From Rheum nobile (taxonomy: Eukaryota > Streptophyta > Magnoliopsida > Caryophyllales > Polygonaceae): DNA of 64,000 nt. Of this stretch, positions 54,899-64,000 are shown in pieces. Below the pieces are notes generated by a model. That model did not search any database. It saw only the letters and a program-made list of their open reading frames with translations, and was not told the origin of the DNA. A program made the translations under genes and the position numbers. Where the stretch lies: assembly GCA_027886185.1 (NCBI GenBank), contig WOAB01000125.1, forward strand, positions 1 to 64,000, read 5' to 3'. Every line of letters begins with the position of its first letter. Positions within the stretch are counted from its first letter, which is position 1.

Positions 54899-55237
54899 CT
54901 ACAGTTGTAGAATGCGCCCCACGTAAACAAGAAAACCAAGCAATATCACAATCACAAGGACAACTATCACATATATCGCAACCCTTATGAACCTTTTTAA
55001 ATCATATTGTTCCAAGCATACAAGCACATGTGCAATGGTTATACTCGCAAGTCTGTCCGCCAAAGCGTTGTTAGCATTCTCGGCGACCGTCTGATGATGA
55101 CTGTAAGCTACAATATCGAGCTCAGCTTCTTCGAGACGACCTCGTTGTATATTATCTAAGGCCTGCAGTTGCGGAACCCGCGCACTTCTAGGGGGATTCC
55201 TATAGTAATGCAATTTCATCTCTAAATTCATCCTCAA
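54899..55237 (-). CDS. Hypothetical 112-residue protein with C-terminal membrane segment
   Basis: An uninterrupted frame from ATG at 55237 to a stop at 54899. The N-terminal half is polar (SARVPQLQALDNIQRGRLEE). The C-terminal 35 residues are strongly hydrophobic (FIRVAIYVIVVLVIVILLGF), suggesting a single membrane anchor close to the C-terminus. I do not recognise a family. It lies right after the Harbinger transposase on the opposite strand, so it could be part of that element, a short gene, or chance. Composition is not typical of low-complexity AT-rich noise. The start could be an internal Met at residue 3. Confidence 0.35.
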   Translation of the reverse strand: MRMNLEMKLHYYRNPPRSARVPQLQALDNIQRGRLEEAELDIVAYSHHQTVAENANNALADRLASITIAHVLVCLEQYDLKRFIRVAIYVIVVLVIVILLGFLVYVGRILQL

Positions 55238-55339
55238 GGGCCTCCATTTTAAATACGTCTGTAAACCTTATACATTATTATTAATTTCCAAGTTTGAGTA
55301 ATATGTTGTAGAGAAGATGAAGTGTTATACACAATTATC

Positions 55340-55488
55340 TTGTAGATTGTGCTATGCTGAGAGCCAAGAGTCCTACAAGAACTACATAGTGGGCAACTCT
55401 TTAGGTTGGTATGACAACCTCATCAAGCCTGATGTTGATTACCAAAAATGGGATTCTGCCAAAACCTTCTCCTTGGGTGATTTCCTCA
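55340..55488 (+). pseudogene. Orphan phytocyanin exon
   Basis: The frame reads YIVGNSLGWYDNLIKPDVDY followed by QKWDSAKTFSLGDFL and a GTAAGT donor at 55489. This is the first half of the plastocyanin-like (cupredoxin) domain of early nodulin-like/uclacyanin proteins, extracellular copper-type proteins. No signal peptide precedes it and no exon with the copper-ligand region (NTDNNHSV- and C-x-x-H-type) is seen in the following 2.3 kb. It is a gene fragment, perhaps a remnant or a captured exon. Confidence 0.75.
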
Positions 55489-57870
55489 GTAAGTTCTCTT
55501 TGTCAATTGAATTGAGTAATATTATAATGGTGGTGATATGAGTAAGGATGATACAAATTAGTCAATCTGATTTTGGTTTTTAGTTGATTGATAGAATAGG
55601 CAGGTAAGGTTTGAATCATGCATTCATTGAGGAAAAAAACGATGATACAAATCAAGGCAATCAATTTAGAAAATCAAGCCTAATTTAAATCAAATCCATC
55701 AACTTTTGCAAACTAGGTAGTATAAAGCAGTAAAGGAGAGAAAACAATAGTGGAATTATGCCTTGTATTCATTAAGGGAACATGTACATTATAACTATAA
55801 TCCAATTAGGCCACTTCATAATAGGAACTGAGTAATCTATTTATTAATGGCATGCCATAATTATCTTCTTTATCTAATTCTTGAAACAACTCCTTTCCAT
55901 CCAAACCTAAAACTAGTCAAGACAAGAATTTATGCTCAAAAGGTGCCAATGGCTTCTCTAAGGTGAAATTTCATAACACAAATGCAAACTATAAACTACA
56001 TTTAATTTCAAGAACATGGTATATCTACAGGCTTGATGAAGCATAACATGCCAAAACTCATCTTACAAGCAATATCCTAAGTTTTATTCCTTTTTGGATC
56101 ACAAGTTAGGTAAAAAAAATTGTATTAAACACAAGTCAGAGAATCAATTGAAGCAACATTACTTATTTACATAAAACACAAAAAATAACATATACTAGTT
56201 GTAAAGGGTAAGAAAAACTACATTCAAAGATTATTGAGAGGAAAAAGGAATCAGACCCACAACCAAATCCTCAGAGAATCCCATGATTCCCTCCAAAATC
56301 ACACATTTTCAAGTTGCAACAATATTATTAAAGTCAAAGTATCCAGTAAGCTTGTTGTAAGTGTCTTTTTTATGTTCAGATGTTATCTATTAATAGTCTT
56401 GAACCTTAGATTAATGAATAGACAATGGTATGATTGTGATAGGCATCATATATAAATGGCTTTTGGAGGAAATGATATTCACTAATCATTTGCAATGAAG
56501 TAAAATTAGGCTTGTAAAAAATGATAGATCTAAGCCATTATTACTTATTCTCTTCCCTTTGTTAAAAATTTAAATGGGGGGAGATTCTGGAATCATCTAT
56601 GCACATTTGATTGTGTAAATAAAATTTACCTGTTTAGCTATTCTTACCTTTCCTAACAAGTTATCTCCCTCATTTCATCTCCTTAAAATCTTTGCCTTTC
56701 CTAAACAGAAATATTTGTAACTCCTCTCTCTTCATCTTTCTTTCTTATATTTTCTATTTTAATATCTCTTTCCATAAAGAAATATTCACTCATCATATGC
56801 AAATAAAATTAGGCTCAGACAAGACATAATTAGGCTCAGACAAGAAAAAAAATACACCCCAAACAAGACAACGGAATAAGAAATAAAATGAAAACAACAG
56901 ACTTGCAGCACATAAATTCTTTTTAACTAGTTATATCAAATAAGGTTTATGCATAAAAAGGAGTGGCTATGAGAGAAATCATCCTGAGGTCATCAGAAAG
57001 CATTCCAGAGGATGACACACTGAAATTAGTTAGCGTTTCCAACACCTCTCTCGGCAATCAATAATCGAACTCGTAGGAGTTCTGCGTTGGGAGATAAAAG
57101 TCATTCATGTCATTGTGCAAGTGTCCATTTTCAAAGTCTGACATTCCTATATTTATCATACCAAAAAAAACACATTAAAAAGAAGCATGGAGAAATTAAG
57201 AGATTTTGCATTAAAAAACAAGGAAAATCACCACAAATTTCAAGAAAAAAGATACGGGAAAAACTGTAAAGTGATTCAAGGGATTTCCTGTTTTGCAGTA
57301 ATGGTCAATGGATTTACATGTTCTCAGATAAGTAAAATCTCTTAAAGTTACAAGGTGATACGAACTGTCACACTAAAATTGTTGAGACAAAAAGAAATGC
57401 TAAGGAACACAATAAATCACAACACAAAAATTACGAGTAACTTACTCTGGAAAGTGAAACGGAACAAACCAACAAATTCCATTACCAATAACATAAAAAT
57501 AACACTCAATCAATGAATTGAAATTCACAATTAGAAGCTTTACATTCCACAAACCTCCCTTTCTGTCCAATTGTGGAGGTAAGATCAAGTTCATTGTTTG
57601 TTTTGACATTGTGGATTTTTCTGGTAAGATCAATTTCATTTTTTTTTTTTGATAGTTTGGATTTTTAATTCCCAATAGATACTATTCAAATATGTTAAGT
57701 GGTCACTTGAAAAAAAGTTAATGACTAGAATCGAATTCAATAAACTAACTGCCTTGAGTTTAAGCTAAGTAACTCTTGAACTTATTACCTTTTTTAAGGG
57801 CAACTGAGAAATAAGAGACATTTAATTCACTCTCTTATTTCTTCTCTCAATTTTTCATGCCTCACAGTCA
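55489..57870. other. Non-coding stretch, no gene seen
   Basis: AT-rich with no extended frame that resembles a protein. A direct duplication, ATTAGGCTCAGACAAGA, occurs at about 56808 and 56829. No clear transposon ends. Confidence 0.5.
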
Positions 57871-57873
57871 TAA

Positions 57874-58320
57874 CACTAGTGGAAAAAACACTTTTTGAGG
57901 CTCCCTTTTAGAGGCGTACATAGTTCAAAACGCCTCAACAACGACTTAGGCAATCATTTTTTTTGGTTTTTGAGGCGGATAATTAATTTATACGCCTGAA
58001 AAACATCTTTTGAGGTGGGCAAATTAATATACGCCTCAACAAGTATCCGAAAAAATATTTTCCGCTAAAGTAGTAGAGGCGGGCTAGGGTAAGGCCCGCC
58101 TCTAATGCTACCTAATTGAGGCGGGCTAAGTAGCCCGCCTAAATTAAAGCTTGTTGAGGCGGGCCTCTTAAAACCCGCCTCAACAAGTATGTACAATAGA
58201 GGCGGCCATGTAAGGCCCGCCTCTGTTAAACCATCACTCGGCCGAATCTCGGCCAACTCGGCCGAGTCGTAATACTTATAGAGGCGGGCGTGTTAGGCCC
58301 GCCTCTATAAGCTCAACCCT
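57874..58320. repeat. Left subterminal repeats of Pack-CACTA 2
   Basis: GAGGCGGGC/GCCCGCCTC words in both orientations, nearly the same as 28181-28510, plus an extra CCGAATCTCGGCCAACTCGG inverted motif (about 58235-58265) and an extra TATAGAGGCGGGC pair (58278-58310) just before the captured start codon. Confidence 0.85.
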
Positions 58321-58354
58321 AATTAAAAGTCTTCTCCAACTCCTTATTTCATCC

Positions 58355-59016
58355 ATGGCGGCTCTTCTCCAGACGACCCGTTGGTCAATTGAAATCCCAA
58401 TTCCAAGCCAAGCAAAAATCTTTCCCTTCATTACCTTCCAGATTTGTTCCAATCCGATGCGCCGCCGCTTCCGACACCTGCAAGCGACGCTACAACATCA
58501 CTCTCCTCCCTGGCGATGGCATTGGCCCTGAGATCGTTTCCGTCGCCAAGGACGTCCTCCAACTTGCCGGATCCCTCGAAGGTACCTCTTTCTCTCCAAA
58601 AATTGCTATTGCTTTGTTTGATGGTTTAGACAGAAGTAATGGAGATTTTCTAGGGATTGAGTTTGGGTTCAAGGAGATGCCTGTTGGTGGTAGCGCCTTG
58701 GATCTCACCGGCGTGCCATTGCCGGAGGAGACACTTTCGGCGGCTAAGAAGTCAGATGCCATTCTTCTTGGAGCAATTGGAGGGTAGGCTTAGTTCCGTT
58801 TGACTCTTCACCTTCAACACTGATACTTAAGAGTTAGGGTTTGTTCATGATCATTGCCTTGCAATAATATGGTCATTGATTAAATGTTGATGGTACTGCT
58901 TAGATATAAATGGGACACCAATCCGAAACATTTGAAGCCTGAGACGGGGCTGCTTCAGCTTAGGGCAGGACTTGAAGTGTTTTCAAATTTAAGGCCTGCA
59001 ACTGTCTTGCCACATG
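58355..59016 (+). pseudogene. Captured 3-isopropylmalate dehydrogenase fragment
   Basis: IPMDH catalyses the oxidative decarboxylation step of leucine (and Met-derived glucosinolate) synthesis in plastids. Three exons are recognisable: about 58389-58581 (RRYNITLLPGDGIGPEIVSV), 58654-58783 (FGFKEMPVGGSALDLTGVPL, KKSDAILLGAIGG) and 58904-59016 (YKWDTNPKHLKPETGLLQLR, NLRPATVLP). Introns are GT-AG, 58582-58653 and 58784-58903. The first is 72 bases and open in frame, so read-through gives no stop. A Met-led start at 58355 (MAALLQTTRW) is one base out of frame with the rest. The catalytic C-terminal two-thirds is absent, and exon 3's donor looks mutated (CATGT). Confidence 0.88.
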
Positions 59017-59309
59017 TCAATTTGTTATATCAAGTTTTATCTGGTGTTGAGTTTTCTCTGTCAGCAGGAATACTTTGAACTAGTATTCAAGGAGGATTGA
59101 AAATATGAGTACATTACTTGTATAGCAGTTAATGAGTTGTTTGTGTAATCCTTTTTATTTGCAACATCATTTTTCACTTGTGCAAATGTAGAGCTTTTAA
59201 ATTCAACGTAGTGTCAAGAAATCAACAAGTCCCTCACTATACGCCTCAACGTAGTGTCATTAGTATTAGTGGAGTCTCTTTATCTTGAACTTGTGATTGT
59301 GCTGTGCAG

Positions 59310-59460
59310 ATTTGATTGTGTAGCCAAGCTTTTGTCTTTGTTTAGTGATGAGAAGCATAAAGTTCAGCTTCTCGTAGCCCACTGTGGTAGGCCTGCGCTC
59401 AGTGATGAGAGCATATTAGATTTGTCAATCAATTTGGGCATTCACCAAGTGATGTTTTAA
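59310..59460 (+). pseudogene. Captured exon of unrecognised gene
   Basis: After an acceptor-like GCTGTGCAG (to about 59309), the open frame reads FDCVAKLLSLFSDEKHKVQL and LLVAHCGRPALSDESILDLS, then INLGIHQVMF and a stop. It has the look of a helical host protein exon in the same orientation as its neighbours, but I do not recognise the family. Just upstream (59215-59250) there is a short run of CAACAAGTCCCTCA and ACGCCTCAAC words that match the element's subterminal repeats, as if an end had been copied to the interior. Confidence 0.5.
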
Positions 59461-60389
59461 TTTTGCTCCAAGTTACTTGATTGTCAGCACACTAATGTTG
59501 TGAGACTGTGAGTGGGGCCTCTAGAGGTGGTTATGTCACTTCTAAGATTGTTGACAATATCCATAATAGGTTTTGATTGTTTACCTTCTCCATATTATTT
59601 TTGCTCAGTCTACCTTCTCTATATTTGGTCCTTATTGTTGATTGCTTATCTGTCTTCTTCTATGTGAAATATGCTTAACATGAGGTTCTGGTTGGATTTT
59701 TTTCCTTCTGAACTTTTCTGAAACGGGCCTGTAATGGATATGATACAATTTTTGCAAGGTAAGCTGCTATTTTTGTATAGATAAAGGAATTTTTTCCCCT
59801 TGAGTTGTCACATTCTAAAAATTTATGCTCACATGTACTATTGCTGGATGGTGGTTAGCTCTTTTGGATTGATTTGTTGAACTGTATATGATGAGTTTGA
59901 AATTTGCAAGAGACGGGATTCCGTCTTTTTTTTACCTGTTTACACAAAATTGTGAAAGTCCCGATGCTACTTCCTTCATATGTTCCAATACCCATGAGTA
60001 AAGGCATATGAAATCACATGGATGAATGTTACCTATAGCTTGTTGAATGTAACCTGGGTGTAGGCTAAGGAAATTTGAGGTATTTTCATGCAATCTTCGT
60101 AATCCCTACAATTACATTTGTCATCTTGTTATATAGAGAAATTGATGCTTCCTTCAATAGAGATGAGCTTGATCTTAACACCTCCTTGGTGGTCACTGCC
60201 ATTGATAAAAAAAAGGCTTACGTTATACATGCCCGATAGCGCTTGGCTTGGCTTCCGTTTCTGAGTTATTATTTTCTGTTCTACTGTTGATTCAATTGGT
60301 GCCTTCAGGCTTTGTCTATTTGAGCTTTCAAATCTTTTTTTATCGTTTTACTGATTATATAGGCTTTGTATAATGTACCAGAGTCTTTG

Positions 60390-60652
60390 TATAATGTACT
60401 TAAGCATTACAACAACATCAACCAAAGAATGCCACTTATCTATGTTAAACTTTATACGTATCAGGTACTAAGCATGTTACGTTTCCTTTTTTCTCCCTGT
60501 TTGTAGCTTTTTTGTTTTCTTCTGTAATTATATGTTGTATATAGCTCTTTTAAAGCAAGTGTAGTTTATTTCGACAGATATTTCGGGGATTAGCGTACAT
60601 GCATACAGTTCCTGGTGTTTTCCATAGAGATGTGAAACCTCAGAATCTTTTG
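60390..60652 (+). pseudogene. Captured GSK3/shaggy-like kinase exons
   Basis: Exon 60390-60464 encodes YNVLKHYNNINQRMPLIYVK and LYTYQ; exon 60578-60652 encodes IFRGLAYMHTVPGVFHRDVK and PQNLL. The intron is GT-AG. The joined sequence is the GSK3/shaggy kinase segment ending in the HRDVKPQN catalytic loop. GSK3 kinases act in brassinosteroid and stress signalling. The ATP-binding lobe and the activation loop are absent, so there is no kinase activity. Just upstream CTTTGTATAATGTAC is duplicated (60363 and 60385). Confidence 0.85.
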
Positions 60653-61436
60653 GTTAGTTTTCATCATGCCTTGTACAATTGTTATATAGCTCTTGTAAAG
60701 TGCTGGTAAGTTTCTTGTTGTTATATAGCTCATTCCAACATTCTTCAGCTTGATAAAACTAAACACTCATTTCAGAGTTTCATGTCCTTGTCTGATCTTA
60801 GCAATTGTTCTATTAATATTATAAATTATACATGCATCAACTTCTCTTGTGCTATTTGACTGAATATTTTTGTTTTTGTGATAATCTGCATACTATCAGT
60901 GTTTTTTCCAAACAGGTTTTGCAGCCTGATTTCTTCGAGGCTATTACTAACAAGATCTTAATGTCTGATATTGAACAATAATCCAATCACAAGACTGTTA
61001 TAGAATTACTTAATGTCTGATATTGACGTTTTACACATGTGGTCATTTTATTTAAGTGGTTGCATCCATATTATTCTATGTGTTATTTGTAGTAATAGTA
61101 TATTTAATGATTCCTTTCTCATTGTTTTCGACAACTCCCTTTTGAAAATCATTAAATAGGAGTGAAGTTATAAGGTGATACATAAAATGATAGACTCCCA
61201 GCTTTTTCTACGAAATGTGTACCCTAAGAGACTTCAACTATGTTATTTTCGTGAATGTCTCAAAACCATGATACCTAACACTAACAGAATATTGAGAACT
61301 TTTACAGTCAATAATGACTTGAAATTGATCATGCTGCCACACAGAACAAGATGTTGAATTGGGGTTATATTTGTCCTCATTAGCTCTATACTTCCTGCAC
61401 ATAACGTGCTTGAATTCTTCATTTGACAATCATCAG

Positions 61437-61521
61437 GACCATCAACATTCTTGTACCTCCCAGCTTAGTTGAATGTAGATCACCAGTGACCCATCCTCGG
61501 CCACTTGCACTTCTTCACCAG
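61437..61521 (+). pseudogene. Possible captured exon, unrecognised
   Basis: Between a CATCAG acceptor-like site and a CACCAGGTACC donor-like site, the frame PSTFLY / INILVPPSLVECRSPVTHPR is open in one reading. It sits in the same orientation and layout as the other cargo. I cannot assign it and it may be chance. Confidence 0.3.
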
Positions 61522-62029
61522 GTACCTGACATTTACGAATTGCTTGATGAGGTTTATGTCAATTTATTGTTTTAGGTTTTCTCTAACTTTTATGGTAGCA
61601 TTTGACATGGATTCAACTGGGTGTAAAGTCTTATTTTCTGAGACAATAACCTGGGTTCAGTTTGCATGTTTGTGGAGGATGACTTTTCTACTTAGTGGTG
61701 ACAGATCAAGTGGTAGAACTTGATGACCATGCCTGCTTATCTTTGTTTATAATAGTTGGATTGCTTCCGATAAGATATTGAACAAAATCTTCTAAAAATT
61801 GTTGAATTCATTAAAAAGCTGCCTTAGTGTGATAAACTTTGTAACTTCTATTTTGGTATTAAAAACATCAAATTGTTGAATGTCATGTTTGCTGTTCACA
61901 GTATTTTATTTTCCTTCATATTGTTAAAAACATCAAATTGTTAAAAACATCAAATTGTTAATTTTGGATCAAGAATTTATTTGCAGAAAGTATACCGCTG
62001 TGATTGGATTTTTTTGCAGATTTTTTTTG

Positions 62030-62438
62030 CAAAAAATTGGACTTTTTAGCCCGGATGTGAAAGAGATCCGGGCTAAAATGTCCAGTTTTTTTTTGTTCAA
62101 ACACAATGCTTTTTAGCTCGGACTTACCCAGATCCGGGCTAAAAGGTGGGAAAATGCGACTTGTTGAGGCGGGCCTATAGAGGCCCGCCTCAACAAGTGT
62201 TTACTTATTGAGGCGGGCCTCCGAAGCCCGCCTCAACAAGTCCCTCATTTTGGCGCCGAAGTGAGGGACTTATTGAGGCGGGCTTCGGAGGCCCGCCTCA
62301 ATAAGGTCCTTTTAGAGGCGTAAAATGCCCGCCTCAAAAAGTGTTCCTACTTGTTGCAGCCCCCTTAGTTGAAGCGAACGGTGTTCGCCTCAATAAGTGT
62401 AAAAAGGCCCGTCTCTATAAGGGTTTTTTCCACTAGTG
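62030..62438. repeat. Right subterminal repeats of Pack-CACTA 2
   Basis: Inner layer (62030-62145): TTTTAGCCCGGAT and ATCCGGGCTAAAA inverted pairs around a poly-T run. Outer layer (62155-62438): GAGGCGGGC words and a CCCTCATTTTGGCGCCGAAG palindrome (near 62240-62268), nearly the same as in Pack-CACTA 1. The inner layers differ between the two elements. Confidence 0.85.
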
Positions 62439-62441
62439 TAA

Positions 62442-64000
62442 CCACCATCTGAACCAACTAGATCTCTCCTATATTTAACTTTTAGGCATCATCCCTACCA
62501 CTAAACCCTACTCCACCTCAATGACACTTGTCTTGCCAACTTCCTAGATTGTGCTAGTGATTACATCTCCTTCATGCTATTACGCTTTCTTCAAAGGATG
62601 GCTGCTTCCAAGCCCACCTCCTGGTTGTCATCGCTCGATCACTTCCTTTTCCACTAAGTGATTGCTTAGGGACCTTAGCGTACGATCTGGGCTGTTTCCC
62701 TCTCGACTTTGGATCTTAGCACCCAAAAAGTCTGTCTGTACAAACGATCTAGGCCTGTATTTGGAGTTTCCCTGGGGTTGGTAAGGCGAAATGGGGGACT
62801 ACCTTTGGTGGAATTTTACAAATTCTAAAAAGGAATCTAACAGTCCTAGAATGCATAATAATCATGATAGGTTGAATATCAACAACAATGCAAGATCATG
62901 GAGATCCATTTGCTCCTTAATCTCAAATATGGCATATGTTCTACGCAGTTTGGATTCACTATTAACTGATAAATAACACCAAAGTGCAAAACATCTACCA
63001 TCAAACAAGTGTCTACCATGATGGATCCCATACGTAGGAGCTCATAAGTAAGACAAGCAGATGCCATAACTGAAAACAGAGAATTCCACTTTTATGCTAG
63101 AGAGGGATCATCAACAATTACTTCTAGTTGGTAAACACTTGTATAGAGATAGCTGATTATCAAACCATAAAAACATCCATTTATATACTCCTTGACCCAA
63201 CTAAAATCAAACCATAAAGACAGTTGATTATCAAACCATAAAACTTGAAATTGGTGGCAAACAGAAAATAAAAAAAATCGCCAATCTACACATCGTCAAC
63301 AAAAAAGCCCTAAAATCCAATCAAAGCTCTCAAATCGAAACCGTAATATCCCTAAAATCAAAATCCCTAAAATAAAAAAAATTGAGAAATCCTAAATAAA
63401 AAAATCCCTAAATTCATTCAACTTCCAGGAAGAATAACAAGAACATGATTCGAAAATCAAACCCTAAAAATGAGAAAGAAGAACAAAAACATCCAATCAA
63501 AAATAAAATAAGAAGAACATGCAATGGGGATCTTAAACTTTCGATTAAAAGAAAATCAAACAATAAACTTTCAATTCAAAACCATAAACGAAATAAACCC
63601 TAAAAACGAACATGATTCAGAGAAAATCAAATTGAGGACATGTCGATGAAGAGCAGAGAAACAACCATGGATGAGAGGAATAAACATCCATGGAGGAGAA
63701 TGAAGAGCGAGAGGAGAAGAGGTGAACAATGTATCTGCAGTGAGTCGTACATCTTCCAAGAAGAGCATATGTTGGGTTCATAAGAAGAGCTTCCAGAAGA
63801 AAGTCGGGGGCAACTATGGAAAGAAATCTACAGATTTCCTTGATAAGTACCCAAAGTAGGGAGTATAACTTTTTTGTGTGTCATTTTTAAGCAAATGAAA
63901 GCAAGAGGAAGTAGTTTGAAGAATAGAGAAGCATTTGCAACTGAACGAGCCACCATGGTACTTTTCTGGAGAAAAAAGCACAAGGAAGGGAGATAAGTAG
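62442..64000. other. Non-coding right end, no gene supported
   Basis: Short frames only. AAAATCCCTAAA-type words recur at about 63340-63420, and CAAACCATAAA(A/G)AC at about 63165-63245. The segment 62470-62830 is less AT-rich and may be an old transposon or gene remnant, but I see no family signature. Confidence 0.45.

Larger units (their letters stand above)
57874..62438 (+). mobile_element. Pack-CACTA element 2 with IPMDH, unknown and GSK3 exons
   Basis: Same CACTAGTGGAAAAAAC ends as Pack-CACTA 1, with target duplication TAA (57871-57873 and 62439-62441). The subterminal regions are closely related to the first element, but the 4565-base element has different cargo. All recognisable cargo exons are on the plus strand. 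No transposase. It is a non-autonomous, gene-capturing CACTA element. Confidence 0.92.

Noticed and set aside
58355..60652. Functional IPMDH and GSK3 genes
   Set aside because: Only a few exons of each are present, inside a CACTA element, without catalytic C-terminal parts.

Overview
The window looks like nuclear DNA of a flowering plant, most likely a eudicot. It is AT-rich and intergenic space dominates. GT-AG introns, plant transposon superfamilies and a plant-type 3-ketoacyl-CoA synthase are all visible. I cannot name the species. Only one gene looks complete: a three-exon, 509-residue KCS gene on the minus strand (18009-21514).

The rest is a layered transposon landscape. From the left: a TIR element with a degenerate GAATATCA word array and a small captured GC-rich segment (129-2310); a decayed LINE (3870-8834) that carries a Cassandra-type miniature retrotransposon with 5S rRNA-derived LTRs (5780-6312); a Ty3/gypsy element reduced to gag and protease (8835-13795); a second word-array element with telomere-like repeats (14255-15345); a Ty1/copia element also reduced to gag and protease (15399-17464); then the KCS gene. 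After it come a MITE, a LINE fragment and a third word array.

The central block (24868-41500) is an Athila-like Ty3/gypsy element on the minus strand. Its protease region is interrupted by a Pack-CACTA transposon (28181-31976, TSD AGT), and its gag/protease junction by a LARD-type element with two nearly identical 2577-bp LTRs (32633-38440, TSD GATCA). To its right is a MULE with a FAR1-like transposase remnant (+) and a C48/Ulp1-like protease remnant (-), split by a 2471-bp solo LTR (43173-45643, TSD TGTAT) related to the LARD LTR.

The right part holds a PIF/Harbinger element remnant (51463-54261), an orphan phytocyanin exon (55340-55488) and a second Pack-CACTA element (57874-62438, TSD TAA). 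The two Pack-CACTA elements share their ends but carry different sense-oriented cargo: a KH-domain protein plus RecA in the first; 3-isopropylmalate dehydrogenase, an unrecognised exon and a GSK3/shaggy kinase in the second.

The most unusual pattern is that several LTR families here carry islands of short, GC-rich, nearly palindromic words at similar distances from a predicted TATA box. The words are homogeneous within a family, differ between related families, and in one case are shared between families that otherwise look unrelated. A second theme is TIR elements filled with degenerate short-word arrays, each with its own word.
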